Origin: Ruegeria halocynthiae
Lineage (GTDB): Bacteria > Pseudomonadota > Alphaproteobacteria > Rhodobacterales > Rhodobacteraceae
Assembly (NCBI RefSeq): GCF_000743705.1
Contig: NZ_JQEZ01000002.1
Coordinates: forward strand, 828,252 to 892,251
Reading direction: 5' to 3'
DNA: 64,000 nt
Made by a program: the position numbers and the translations under genes. Shown here one piece after another: positions 25,898 to 34,828 of this stretch (positions are counted from its first letter, which is position 1; each line of letters begins with the position of its first letter). The notes below the pieces were generated by a model, which saw only the letters and a list, made by a program, of their open reading frames with translations, had not been told where the DNA came from and did no database searches.

Positions 25898-27433
25898 ATG
25901 TGGAAACATATCACAGTCGAACGCGTTCTAAATGCTCTTACTTCCATTCTCAGCGGCCCTGCCGCACTGGCCTTTGTTCCGGCCATCAGCCTGGCCGCCT
26001 TCTGGCTTGGTGGGGAAAGGGCGCTGGTGGTGGTTGCACTGGTCTTACCACTTGTTTTCGCGGGTGCTGTTGCGTTTGACGCCCGGGTCGAAAAGCGACG
26101 CAGCCCAACCACCGGCATGATGGACCTTGGAACCTTTGCCGCCGAGCTTGAGGGGATTTTCAAATCATCCTCGTCCAGTGGCGCGGAATCCGCCTGTATC
26201 CTTGTTGCACTGGATGATTATCCGGGTTTCCTTGACCTTCATGGCAACGCCGCGGCAAATCACCTGGCCGAACAATTTGGCAGCCGCATTCTTTCTGTCA
26301 TCCGCACGCAGGACATCGTGACCCGGCTGGATCAGAACAAGATCGCTATCGGATTGCACCCGTCACACCAGCTGGATCTTGAAGCCTGCATTCAGATGGC
26401 CGGGCGCATGCAAGCCGTCGTTGAGGAGCCGTTCAATATGAATGGCGCGGGGGTGTATGTGTCCTGCTCGATCGGGTTCAGCCTGCTGTCCAGCGTGGTG
26501 GATAGCCGGTATGAAGATTGGATCGACGCCGCCTCGGCCGCATTGGGCGAGGCGCAAAGAAACGGCCCATCGACCATTCGCGCCTTTTCCAGCGAAACCC
26601 GCCGCCGCTCGCACATTCGGGCCAACCTGCGGAAAGAATTCGAAACCGCGCTGGACAATGGCGAAATCCGCCCCTGGTTTCAGCCTCAGGTTTCAACCGA
26701 CACCGGCCGCGTCACAGGGTTTGAAGCATTGGCTCGATGGGAGCATCCGCAAAAGGGTGTATTGGGGCCGCAGGTGTTCCTGCCCTTTGCCGAGCAGGCC
26801 GAACTGATGGAAAAACTTGGGCAGGCGATGCGTCACCACGCCTTTGCTGCCCTGCGGGATTGGGATCGCGCCGGGGTAGTGGTGCCCCGGATCGGCGTCA
26901 ATTTTTCGTCCGATGAGCTGCGCGACCCGGCCTTGATCGACCGTCTGAAGTGGGAGCTGGATCAGAATGATCTGACCCCGGACCGGCTGGCCGTCGAGAT
27001 TCTGGAAACCGTTTTTTCCCGCCGCCCCGATGATGTGATCACCCGCAACGTGACCGGCATGGCTAAGCTGGGGTGCTGCATTGATCTGGACGATTTTGGC
27101 ACCGGACATGCCTCGATCGCATCAATCAAGCGCTTTGATGTCACGCGGATCAAGATTGACCGGTCTTTTGTCGCCAAGGCGGATCGCGACGCCAGCCAGC
27201 AACAACTGGTCAGCGCCATTCTGACAATGGCAGAACGGTTGAATGTCGAAACACTGGCCGAAGGGGTAGAGACACAGGGCGAACACGCGTTGATGGCCCA
27301 GCTGGGGTGTGATCACGTTCAGGGGTTCGGGATCGGCAAGCCGATGCCTTTTGAAAAAACGCTCGACTGGATTGCAGCGCATCAGAACAAGATTGAGGGA
27401 ATGCCCCGGATCGGGCGCAAGACGGGCCTATAG
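25898..27433 (+). CDS. EAL-domain c-di-GMP phosphodiesterase with a degenerate GGDEF domain
   Basis: Two N-terminal membrane helices (AALAFVPAISLAAFWLG and ALVVVALVLPLVFAGAVAF) anchor a 511-residue protein. A GGDEF-like domain follows, but the GGDEF motif is replaced by LDQNKIAIG, so it cannot synthesise c-di-GMP. The EAL domain looks complete: FEALARW, Asn in INFSSDELRD, Glu in VEILETVF, DLDDFGTG, KIDRSF, ETLAEGVET and VQGFGIGKPM. The protein should therefore degrade c-di-GMP, with the GGDEF-like part possibly sensing GTP. It lies between ttcA and yidC without overlap. Confidence 0.88.
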   Translation: MWKHITVERVLNALTSILSGPAALAFVPAISLAAFWLGGERALVVVALVLPLVFAGAVAFDARVEKRRSPTTGMMDLGTFAAELEGIFKSSSSSGAESACILVALDDYPGFLDLHGNAAANHLAEQFGSRILSVIRTQDIVTRLDQNKIAIGLHPSHQLDLEACIQMAGRMQAVVEEPFNMNGAGVYVSCSIGFSLLSSVVDSRYEDWIDAASAALGEAQRNGPSTIRAFSSETRRRSHIRANLRKEFETALDNGEIRPWFQPQVSTDTGRVTGFEALARWEHPQKGVLGPQVFLPFAEQAELMEKLGQAMRHHAFAALRDWDRAGVVVPRIGVNFSSDELRDPALIDRLKWELDQNDLTPDRLAVEILETVFSRRPDDVITRNVTGMAKLGCCIDLDDFGTGHASIASIKRFDVTRIKIDRSFVAKADRDASQQQLVSAILTMAERLNVETLAEGVETQGEHALMAQLGCDHVQGFGIGKPMPFEKTLDWIAAHQNKIEGMPRIGRKTGL

Positions 27434-27556
27434 GCGCTGAATTGCGCCACACAAACGCGATCCGTGACGAAGTGACAGGCGATTCCGCTTGACCTTTGGG
27501 CCTGCACTCTGTTGAACCCACCGGGTGTGTTTCACTGCTTAAGGTGGCTGTCCCAG

Positions 27557-29386
27557 ATGGACGATCAGAATAAGAATCTCATCCTCGCAACCGTGCTCAG
27601 CTTTATCGTGATCCTCGCTTGGTTCGTGCTGTTCCCTCCGCCGGAACAGGCAACTGCGCCCATTGAGTCCGAGATTGCAGCCGTAGAAGGCAATGAGGTT
27701 CAGACGCCCAGCGCCTCAGGCGCCGGCACTGTTGGCGAAGCGACCGCCGCCGCCGAAGAGACCCTGCCCGAGGCGCAAGCCCCGCGGGTCGAAATCGACA
27801 CCCCCCGCCTGAAAGGCAGCCTGTCACTGTCGGGTGGCCGCATCGACGAACTGTTCCTGAAGGACTATAAGGTCTCCATCGCCGAGGGCGCGCCGATTGT
27901 CGAGCTGCTGTCCCCGGTCGGATCGGACTCGGCTTATTACGCGCTGTATGGCTGGGCCCCCGGTGCGGGCGTTGCCGGTGCCGATGTGCCAGGCCCAAAC
28001 ACCCTGTGGACCGTTGAAGATGGTGAAACGCTGAGTGTCGATACCCCGATCACCCTGAAATGGGAGAACGACAAGGGTCTGACCTTCCGCCGCATGATCT
28101 CGGTCGATGAAAACTATATGTTCACGGTTACCCAATCGGTCGAAAACAACTCGGCCGCTGAGGTCGGCATGGCCCCTTATGGCATCCTGGCCCGCCACGG
28201 CATCGGCGAGGATGGCGACCTGCCCGACTTGAAGAACTTTTTCATCCTGCACGAAGGTGTGATCGGCATGGCCGATGGCACGCTTGCGGAAATCGACTAT
28301 GGCGATGTTCGCGATTTTGACATTGACCCGAACGAGCGCGCTCAGGCCGAGGTGTATCAGGTCAAAGAAGACGGCTGGATCGGTTTCACCGACCATTTTT
28401 GGATGACGACGCTGATCCCCGAACCCGGGACCGCGTTCAAGGCCGCCGCGAAGTATGACGCGCGCCGTAAAATCTATCAGACCGAAACGGTTCTGCCGAC
28501 TTTGACTGTTGCCCCTGGTGCAACCGAAGAGGTCACCACCCAGTTGTTTGCCGGTGCCAAGGAATGGGAAACCATCCGCGAGTATCAGGCGGAAGGCGTG
28601 CAGAAATTCATCGACAGCATCGACTGGGGCTGGTTCTTTTTCCTAACCAAGCCGATCTTCTGGCTGCTGCACAACCTCAACGCGCTGATCGGTAACATGG
28701 GTTGGTCGATTATCGGCCTGACGCTGATCATCAAGGCAATCCTGTTCCCGCTGGCCTATAAATCCTACGTCTCGATGGCGAAGATGAAGGAACTCCAGCC
28801 GCAGATGGAGGCCTTGAAAGAGGCCGCCGGAGACGACCGTCAGAAGATGCAGCAAGGCATGATGGAGTTGTACAAGAAGGAAAAGGTGAACCCCGCCGCG
28901 GGTTGTCTGCCGATCCTGATGCAGATCCCGATCTTCTTCTCGCTGTATAAGGTGATCTTCGTCACCATCGAACTGCGTCAGGCCCCCTGGTTCGGCCCGT
29001 TCCAGGACCTCAGCGCACCCGATCCGACCTCGATCATGAACCTGTTTGGCCTGTTGCCATTTGCCGGGCCGCAGCCGGATACAATCATGGCGCTGGTCTT
29101 TATCGGCATCCTGCCGCTGTTGCTGGGTATTTCGATGTGGCTGCAGCAAAAGCTGAACCCGGCGCCCACCGATGCGACGCAGGCGATGATCTTTGCCTGG
29201 ATGCCATGGGTGTTCATGTTCATGCTGGGCAGCTTTGCCAGCGGACTGGTGGTATACTGGATCGCGAACAACACGATCACCTTCACGCAGCAATACCTGA
29301 TCATGCGCAGCCAAGGCTACAAACCGGACGTTTTCGGCAATATCAAATCCGGCTTCAAACGCACACCAAAGACGGATGACAAATGA
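27557..29386 (+). CDS. yidC: Membrane protein insertase YidC
   Basis: The 609-residue insertase has an N-terminal anchor (NLILATVLSFIVILAWFVLF), a large periplasmic beta domain (to about residue 360), then the five-helix Oxa1 core starting WGWFFFLTKPIFWLLHNLNALIG. The positively charged groove and loop are seen in YKSYVSMAKMKELQPQME and KKEKVNPAAGCLPILMQIPIFFSLYKV. It inserts membrane proteins with or without SecYEG. I chose ATG 27557; an upstream TTG would add 15 unlikely residues. The stop overlaps the MOSC gene by 4 bases. Confidence 0.96.
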   Translation: MDDQNKNLILATVLSFIVILAWFVLFPPPEQATAPIESEIAAVEGNEVQTPSASGAGTVGEATAAAEETLPEAQAPRVEIDTPRLKGSLSLSGGRIDELFLKDYKVSIAEGAPIVELLSPVGSDSAYYALYGWAPGAGVAGADVPGPNTLWTVEDGETLSVDTPITLKWENDKGLTFRRMISVDENYMFTVTQSVENNSAAEVGMAPYGILARHGIGEDGDLPDLKNFFILHEGVIGMADGTLAEIDYGDVRDFDIDPNERAQAEVYQVKEDGWIGFTDHFWMTTLIPEPGTAFKAAAKYDARRKIYQTETVLPTLTVAPGATEEVTTQLFAGAKEWETIREYQAEGVQKFIDSIDWGWFFFLTKPIFWLLHNLNALIGNMGWSIIGLTLIIKAILFPLAYKSYVSMAKMKELQPQMEALKEAAGDDRQKMQQGMMELYKKEKVNPAAGCLPILMQIPIFFSLYKVIFVTIELRQAPWFGPFQDLSAPDPTSIMNLFGLLPFAGPQPDTIMALVFIGILPLLLGISMWLQQKLNPAPTDATQAMIFAWMPWVFMFMLGSFASGLVVYWIANNTITFTQQYLIMRSQGYKPDVFGNIKSGFKRTPKTDDK

Positions 29387-30120
29387 CGGCCGAAGTAACC
29401 CACCTCTGGCGGCACCCGATCAAAAGCCATGGTCGTGAGGCCGTTCAAACCGTTACCGTGAACCCCGGGCAGACCATGCCCGGGGATCGCGTTTGGGCAG
29501 TTGCGCATGAGGCGTCCAAGGCGGATGGGTCCGAATGGGTATCCTGCGCCAATTTCAGCCGGGGGGCGAAGGCACCACAGCTGATGGCGATTTCGGCCCA
29601 GACGATGGGCGAGACGCTGACGCTGTCCCATCCGGACCGCCCAGACCTCAGCTTTGATCCCGACGCGGAACAACAAAGGTTTCTGGACTGGGTCAAACCG
29701 CTGATGCCAGCGAATCGCGCCGCGTCGGCCCGGATCATTCGGGTTCCGGGGCGGGGCATGACCGACAGTGATTTCCCGTCGATCAGCTTGTGCAACATGG
29801 CGTCTCATCGTGCCGTGGAACAAAAGCTGGATCAGGACCTGTCGATCAACCGCTGGCGCGGCAATATCTGGTTCGATGGCTTGCCCCTGTGGGAAGAATT
29901 TGACTGGCTCAACCGTGAGGTTCAAATCGGCGAGGCAGTGTTTCACGTCCGCGAACGCATCCGGCGCTGTCTGGCAACAACCGCCAACCCGGACACAGGT
30001 GTTCGCGATGCCGACACGTTGGGCGCTCTGAAAAGCTGGGATCATCAGGATTTCGGTGTCTATGCCGAGGTGATCCGGGGCGGTGCGATCTCGGTCGGTG
30101 ACAAGGTACACGTGCTATGA
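29383..30120 (+). CDS. MOSC-domain protein
   Basis: The 245-residue protein has an N-terminal MOSC beta-barrel half (VTHLWRHPIKSHGREAVQTV, GDRVWAVAHE) and the MOSC core with RWRGNIWFDGLPLWEE and the conserved Cys in RIRRCLATTANPDTG. MOSC proteins bind the molybdenum cofactor or a persulfide and transfer sulfur or reduce N-hydroxylated compounds. It is linked by 4-base overlaps to yidC upstream and engB downstream, an arrangement usual in this group; a link between MOSC activity and membrane insertion is not established. Confidence 0.88.
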   Translation: MTAEVTHLWRHPIKSHGREAVQTVTVNPGQTMPGDRVWAVAHEASKADGSEWVSCANFSRGAKAPQLMAISAQTMGETLTLSHPDRPDLSFDPDAEQQRFLDWVKPLMPANRAASARIIRVPGRGMTDSDFPSISLCNMASHRAVEQKLDQDLSINRWRGNIWFDGLPLWEEFDWLNREVQIGEAVFHVRERIRRCLATTANPDTGVRDADTLGALKSWDHQDFGVYAEVIRGGAISVGDKVHVL

Positions 30121-30770
30121 ACACCCTTCCCTTTCCATTGGCCGAAAACCCCGATGAATTCGCGATGGAGCGCGGGCGCAAGCTGTTTGCGGGCCAGTCC
30201 GAGTTTGTCAAAGGCGTCGTTGCGATGGACGGCCTGCCCGCCCCCGACCGGCTTGAGGTCTGCTTTGCCGGCCGCTCGAACGTTGGGAAATCCAGTCTGA
30301 TCAATGCGCTGACCGGCACCAAAGGTCTGGCGCGCGCATCGAACACCCCGGGCCGCACGCAAGAAATCAACTTTTTCACCCAAGGGCCAGAGTTGTATTT
30401 GGTTGACCTGCCCGGCTATGGCTATGCCAACGCGCCGGTCAAGATTGTGGAAAAATGGCAGCGGTTGTTGAAGAAATATCTGAGCGGCCGCCAGACCCTG
30501 CGCCGGGCTTTTGTTCTGATCGATTCCCGCCATGGGGTGAAACCGGTCGATGCCGAGATCATGAAGCTGCTGGACACCAGCGCCGTGACCTTTCAGTGCG
30601 TGATGACCAAGGCAGACAAGGTCAAGGCGAACGAGCGTGCAAAGGTTCTGGATCAGGTGCGCGGTGCCTTGTCGAAACACCCGGCAGCTTTCCCTGAAAT
30701 CGTGCTGACCTCGTCCGAGAAGGGCGACGGCATTCCTTCGCTACGGTCGATTATCGCGAATCTGGAATGA
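30117..30770 (+). CDS. engB: Ribosome biogenesis GTPase EngB (YihA/YsxC)
   Basis: The 217-residue GTPase has G1 GRSNVGKSS, G2 with the conserved Thr in NTPGRTQEI, G3 DLPGYG, G4 TKADK and G5 SSEKGDG. It assists assembly of the large ribosomal subunit. Both its ends overlap its neighbours by 4 bases, so it is translated as part of the yidC-MOSC-engB-DUF2946 chain. Confidence 0.96.
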   Translation: MNTLPFPLAENPDEFAMERGRKLFAGQSEFVKGVVAMDGLPAPDRLEVCFAGRSNVGKSSLINALTGTKGLARASNTPGRTQEINFFTQGPELYLVDLPGYGYANAPVKIVEKWQRLLKKYLSGRQTLRRAFVLIDSRHGVKPVDAEIMKLLDTSAVTFQCVMTKADKVKANERAKVLDQVRGALSKHPAAFPEIVLTSSEKGDGIPSLRSIIANLE

Positions 30771-31135
30771 TCCTGGCGGCCCGTTTCTTCACGCTGTTGA
30801 CTGCACTGGCGCTGTTGGCGACTGCAGCCATCCCGCAAGGGTGGATGCCAGCGATGGGCGACGACGGCAAGGTGTTGCTGGTGCTGTGCACAGGCGAAGG
30901 CGCGGTCGAGCAATGGGTTGATCTGGACCCGGCTGACCCCGTGCACGACGATACCGATCAGCGCATCATGTGCCCCTTCGCAGGTCTGACAGCGGATGCC
31001 GAATTGCCTGCGGTTGGATTGATTGTGCCGTTTGACGCTTCGATCCAGCCGCGCTGGACCCACCGTGATTTCACCCATCGCAGTGCCGGGTTTCATGCCC
31101 GTTACGACGCACGGGGGCCGCCTCACTTCTCCTGA
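30767..31135 (+). CDS. DUF2946-like secreted or membrane-attached protein
   Basis: The 122-residue protein starts with a hydrophobic segment (FFTLLTALALLATAAIPQGWMPA) that may be a signal peptide. The sequence GWMPAMGDDGKVLLVLCTGEG and the later Cys in RIMCPFAGL fit the DUF2946 pattern, in which Cys and His residues are thought to relate to copper. It overlaps engB by 4 bases and is followed 66 bases later by a PepSY membrane protein gene, a frequent pairing in metal-responsive loci. No function is known. Confidence 0.65.
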   Translation: MILAARFFTLLTALALLATAAIPQGWMPAMGDDGKVLLVLCTGEGAVEQWVDLDPADPVHDDTDQRIMCPFAGLTADAELPAVGLIVPFDASIQPRWTHRDFTHRSAGFHARYDARGPPHFS

Positions 31136-31201
31136 TTCAATTCGACACTGTTTGAACCTGCGCAAGAATTGCGCGGACCAATTCCGAATCCGGAGATTGT
31201 T

Positions 31202-32605
31202 ATGGCGTTTGATAGCCAAATCGCGGGGACCTCCCCAGCGCAGAACACTGCTGCGCAAAAATTCTACTTCGCTGCCTGGCGGTGGCATTTCTATGCGGGG
31301 ATCTTCGTCATCCCGTTTCTTGTCATATTGGCCACGACCGGGTTGATGATGATGTTCATCACCCAGTTCGATGGTCGCGACGGCGAAAAAATACCCGTCG
31401 CCGTGCAGGGCATGGCACTATCTGTGTCGCAGCAGGCCGCGGTTGCACTGACCGAAGTACCGGGAACTGTCGCCGAATGGATCGGCCCCAAAACCCCCGA
31501 TCTGGCGACTGTATTTCGCATCAAAACCGAGGAGGGTCAGCGCCTTGTGGCCGTCGACCCCTACGCCGGTGACGTTCTGCAGGTCTGGGATCGCCGCGCA
31601 GGTTGGTACGATCTGGCCGACAACATCCATTCGACACTGATGATCGGCACGACCGGCGACCGCATCCTCGAAATCGCCGCCGGGCTTGGCCTGCTGTTGG
31701 TGTTCACCGGCCTGTACATGTGGTGGCCGCGCGGCAATGCCATGGCCGCTTTGGTGCCCAACTTGCGCGCGCGCGGCCGCGCCCTGTGGAAGTCGCTGCA
31801 TGCTGTGGTCGGGTTCTGGATATCGCTGCTATTGGTGGCCTTTCTGATATCGGGCCTGTCCTGGGCCGGTGTCTGGGGCGGCATGTTCGTTCAGCCCTGG
31901 AGCAGCTTCCCGGCTGAGAAATGGGACAACGTGCCCCTTTCGGACGACACCCATGCCAGCATGAACCACGGGCATCAGAACGACGTCCCATGGGCGCTGG
32001 AGCAGACCCCGATGCCTGCCTCAGGCTCAGCCGCCGGAATTGCGGGAGTACCGCAGGGCACTTCGGTGGATATTGACGCGCTTGTGGCCTTGGGAGCCGC
32101 TCTGGATATGACCGGACGTTTCCGCGTGGCCTATCCCGGCACCGACACTGGTGTCTGGACCCTGAACCGCGACAGCATGAGCAGCGACTCGACCGATCCG
32201 GTGAATGACCGCACCGTGCATGTGGATCAGTTTACCGGCAAGATATTGGCAGATATCCGGTACGCAGATTACTCGCTGATGGGTAAATCCATGGCCATTG
32301 GCATTCCGTTTCACATGGGTCTGATGGGCACGTGGAATTTCATCCTGAACCTGGCGTTCTGCCTTTCGGTCATCTTTGTCTGCGTTTCGGGTGTTGTGAT
32401 GTGGATTAAGCGGCGACCGCAGGGGGCAGGTCGGCTGGCCGCGCCGCCAATGCCTGCGGAACTGCCGCTGTGGAAGGGGGCGGTCCTGATTGGCCTGTTC
32501 ACCGCGATGGCCTTTCCGCTGGTCGGTATCACGCTGTTGATTGTGCTGGCTTTCGACCTGCTGCTGGTCAGCAACATACCGGCAATGAAACGCGTCATGA
32601 GCTGA
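31202..32605 (+). CDS. PepSY-associated transmembrane protein (iron/heme-type reductase family)
   Basis: The 467-residue protein has four main helices: FYAGIFVIPFLVILATTGLMMMF, ILEIAAGLGLLLVFTGLYMWW, VVGFWISLLLVAFLISGL and FILNLAFCLSVIFVCVSGVVMW. A C-terminal hydrophobic pair (LIGLFTAMAFPLVGITLLIV) follows. His in WRWHFYAG, SLHAVVGFW and IPFHMGLMG are the likely heme ligands. PepSY-TM proteins of this kind (PiuB-like) are often iron-regulated and reduce siderophore-bound iron or other metals. ATG 31202 has GGAG 7 bases upstream and was preferred to a TTG at 31169. Confidence 0.82.
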   Translation: MAFDSQIAGTSPAQNTAAQKFYFAAWRWHFYAGIFVIPFLVILATTGLMMMFITQFDGRDGEKIPVAVQGMALSVSQQAAVALTEVPGTVAEWIGPKTPDLATVFRIKTEEGQRLVAVDPYAGDVLQVWDRRAGWYDLADNIHSTLMIGTTGDRILEIAAGLGLLLVFTGLYMWWPRGNAMAALVPNLRARGRALWKSLHAVVGFWISLLLVAFLISGLSWAGVWGGMFVQPWSSFPAEKWDNVPLSDDTHASMNHGHQNDVPWALEQTPMPASGSAAGIAGVPQGTSVDIDALVALGAALDMTGRFRVAYPGTDTGVWTLNRDSMSSDSTDPVNDRTVHVDQFTGKILADIRYADYSLMGKSMAIGIPFHMGLMGTWNFILNLAFCLSVIFVCVSGVVMWIKRRPQGAGRLAAPPMPAELPLWKGAVLIGLFTAMAFPLVGITLLIVLAFDLLLVSNIPAMKRVMS

Positions 32606-32611
32606 CGGTTT

Positions 32612-32638
32612 AGGGCCGCATCGCGCAGGTGCGGCCCT
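32612..32638 (+). terminator. Hairpin after the PepSY gene, possible terminator
   Basis: AGGGCCGCA (32612-32620) pairs perfectly with TGCGGCCCT (32630-32638), giving a 9-bp stem with a 9-base loop 7 bases after the stop codon. No T tract follows, so termination would be weak or Rho-assisted. Confidence 0.45.
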
Positions 32639-32719
32639 GAACAGGCAGATGTTTCCGCTATCCGGTCTTGGCAGCACCTGTTAAAGGCCCTAACACGGGG
32701 TCCCAGAGGGACAGCAGCC

Positions 32720-33583
32720 ATGAAGACAAGAGATATGAACCGGGACTGGATCGCCACCGCCGCCACCTTGAACAGCGCACTGCCGTATCTGCAACGCTAT
32801 GACGACGCTATTGTCGTCATCAAGCTGGGCGGGCACGCCATGGGCAGTGACGAAGCGATGGAGAGCTTTGCCCGCGATGTCGTCCTGATGCGTCAGGTGG
32901 GTGTGAACCCGGTGGTCGTGCATGGCGGCGGGCCGATGATCAACGCAATGCTGGATCAGTTGGATATCCAGTCGGAATTCGTGAACGGCAAGCGTGTGAC
33001 CGACAAGGCCACCGTCGAAGTGGTCGAGATGGTGCTGGCTGGCTTGGTAAACAAGCGTATCGTTCAGGCCATCAACGGACAGGGCGGTACAGCCGTGGGG
33101 CTGTCGGGCAAGGATGCCAACCTGATGACCTGCGATCAGACCGATGCCTCGCTGGGGTTTGTCGGATCACCGGCCGAGATGAACCCGAAAATCCTGCACG
33201 ACCTGTTTTCGCATGACGTGATCCCGGTGATTGCCCCGCTGGGCGCAGGCCGGAACGGTGAGACCTTTAACGTCAATGGCGATACCGCTGCGGGGGCGAT
33301 TGCCTCGGCGCTCAAGGCCGACCGCCTGTTGCTGCTGACCGATGTATCGGGCGTCAAGAACGCCGCCGGGGATGTGGTGACTGAACTGAAGGCCGGTCAG
33401 ATCCGCGAGATGACGCTGGACGGCACAATTGCAGGCGGCATGATCCCCAAGACCGAAACCGCGTTGGACGCGCTGCACAGCGGGGTGCGCGCGGTTGTCA
33501 TTCTGGACGGGCGCGCACCGAATGCCGTATTGTTGGAACTGTTCACCGAACATGGTGCCGGCTCGATAATCCGGCCCGACTGA
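32720..33583 (+). CDS. argB: Acetylglutamate kinase
   Basis: The 287-residue amino-acid kinase phosphorylates N-acetylglutamate in arginine synthesis. The phosphate-binding loops are KLGGHAMG (about 35-42) and VVHGGGP. Further marks are [22 protein letters not shown] and [12 protein letters not shown], with the conserved Lys in [11 protein letters not shown]. The N-terminal helix ([20 protein letters not shown]) is typical of arginine-feedback-sensitive hexameric forms, so end-product inhibition is likely. GAGGGA lies 8 bases before the ATG. Confidence 0.96.
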   Translation: MKTRDMNRDWIATAATLNSALPYLQRYDDAIVVIKLGGHAMGSDEAMESFARDVVLMRQVGVNPVVVHGGGPMINAMLDQLDIQSEFVNGKRVTDKATVEVVEMVLAGLVNKRIVQAINGQGGTAVGLSGKDANLMTCDQTDASLGFVGSPAEMNPKILHDLFSHDVIPVIAPLGAGRNGETFNVNGDTAAGAIASALKADRLLLLTDVSGVKNAAGDVVTELKAGQIREMTLDGTIAGGMIPKTETALDALHSGVRAVVILDGRAPNAVLLELFTEHGAGSIIRPD

Positions 33584-33602
33584 CAACCCTTGCGGAGGAG
33601 AC

Positions 33603-34289
33603 ATGACGGCACCGCCCCCACCCTCCTCTGACGCAGTGTCCCAACCTTACGACCGTGTTGAACGGGCGGCACAAGACGCCGGGCTGATTGTCATGGGCGC
33701 GCTTCATCCGCGTGTGACCGGGGCCAAACAATTGCACGGCGGCACCCTGATCCTGCTGGGCGCGGGCCGGAATTTTTGGACCACGCTGAAAGCCGCGCCG
33801 GAATGGTCCGACGACCACCCGGTGGATCGGTGGTCAACGCGCGTGATCGGGCAAATGGCGCATGATCTGGGGGCTGAGGCGCATTTTCCCTTTGGCGGCC
33901 CGCCCTATGCGCCCTTTATCGACTGGGCGCTGAAATCCGGCCGTACCTTCAGCAGCCCGGTGGGCGCGCTGGTCCATGATACGGTTGGTATGATGATCTC
34001 ATTTCGCGGCGCGCTGCACTTTCCCCAGGAATTCACCATTCCCAAGGGCACCGGCACCTCGCCCTGCACCACCTGCCCTGCCCCTTGCACCAATACCTGC
34101 CCGGTGGGCGCGCTGAACAGTCAAAGCTTTTATGACGTCGACGCCTGCCACGGCCACTTGTCCACCACCGAGGGGCAAACCTGTTTGACCGGCGGTTGCC
34201 TCGCACGGCTGTCCTGCCCCCTCAGCGATGGCGCCGGGCGCGACCCGGAGCAATCCGCCCATCACATGAAGGCGTTTCATCCGTCATGA
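33603..34289 (+). CDS. Small 4Fe-4S ferredoxin-like protein
   Basis: The 228-residue protein carries a ferredoxin-type cluster motif near residue 158: CTTCPAPCTNTCPVGAL (C-x2-C-x3-C-x3-CP). More Cys follow in DACHGH, QTCLTGGCLARLSCPLSD, which may bind a second cluster or metal. The N-terminal 140 residues (LHGGTLILLGAGRNFWTTLKA) resemble the nucleotide-like fold seen before the ferredoxin part of QueG-type proteins, but the corrinoid-binding signature is absent. It is not a known reductase and the role is unclear. It starts 20 bases after argB and overlaps the next gene by 4 bases. Confidence 0.75.
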   Translation: MTAPPPPSSDAVSQPYDRVERAAQDAGLIVMGALHPRVTGAKQLHGGTLILLGAGRNFWTTLKAAPEWSDDHPVDRWSTRVIGQMAHDLGAEAHFPFGGPPYAPFIDWALKSGRTFSSPVGALVHDTVGMMISFRGALHFPQEFTIPKGTGTSPCTTCPAPCTNTCPVGALNSQSFYDVDACHGHLSTTEGQTCLTGGCLARLSCPLSDGAGRDPEQSAHHMKAFHPS

Positions 34290-34783
34290 CCCGCACCCTG
34301 ATCCTGACCCGCCACGCGAAATCCAGCTGGAATGGCATATCCGTCAGCGATCACGACCGCCCGTTGAACAAACGTGGGCGAAAGTCGGCCCCGGCAATTG
34401 CCGGATGGCTGCGTGAAAACGGCTGGTTGCCGGATGAGGTGCTAAGCTCGACCTCGGCCCGGACGCGCGAGACCTGGGACCGGATGGGGCTGCAGGCCGA
34501 CAAGGTCTGTTTTCACCGCACGCTCTATCACGCTGAGTCCGAGGACATGTTGATCAAATTGTCCGGTGCCACGGAACCAACTGTGCTGTTGCTGGGGCAC
34601 AACCCCGGCATTGCGACCTTTGCCAGCCGCATTGTCCGGCAAGCACCCGATCACGTGCGATTTCAGGATTATCCGACCTGCGCAACCACGGTGATCCGCT
34701 TCGATTTCGACAACTGGGCCGATATCAAATGGCACAGTGGCGATGTTCAGGGTTTCACAATTCCGCGCGAATTGCCGGAATGA
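34286..34783 (+). CDS. Histidine phosphatase-superfamily protein (SixA-like)
   Basis: The 165-residue protein has the RHG-type motif LTRHAKSSW at residues 7-15, STSARTRETW with the second Arg, and LLLGHNPGIATF with the second His. These match SixA, which dephosphorylates phosphohistidine on HPt domains and the nitrogen PTS. The real substrate here is not known. The start overlaps the Fe-S protein stop (ATGA), and a strong terminator follows directly. Confidence 0.85.
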   Translation: MTRTLILTRHAKSSWNGISVSDHDRPLNKRGRKSAPAIAGWLRENGWLPDEVLSSTSARTRETWDRMGLQADKVCFHRTLYHAESEDMLIKLSGATEPTVLLLGHNPGIATFASRIVRQAPDHVRFQDYPTCATTVIRFDFDNWADIKWHSGDVQGFTIPRELPE

Positions 34784-34812
34784 AAAAAGGCGGGGCAAAA
34801 CCCCGCCTTTTC
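34783..34812. terminator. Bidirectional terminator between convergent genes
   Basis: An 11-bp stem (AAAAGGCGGGG at 34785-34795 and its complement at 34801-34811) with a 5-base loop has A on the left and T on the right, so it works in both directions. It serves the SixA-like gene (+) and the amino-acid ABC operon (-). Confidence 0.9.
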
Positions 34813-34828
34813 ATCAATTTCACTGGGT

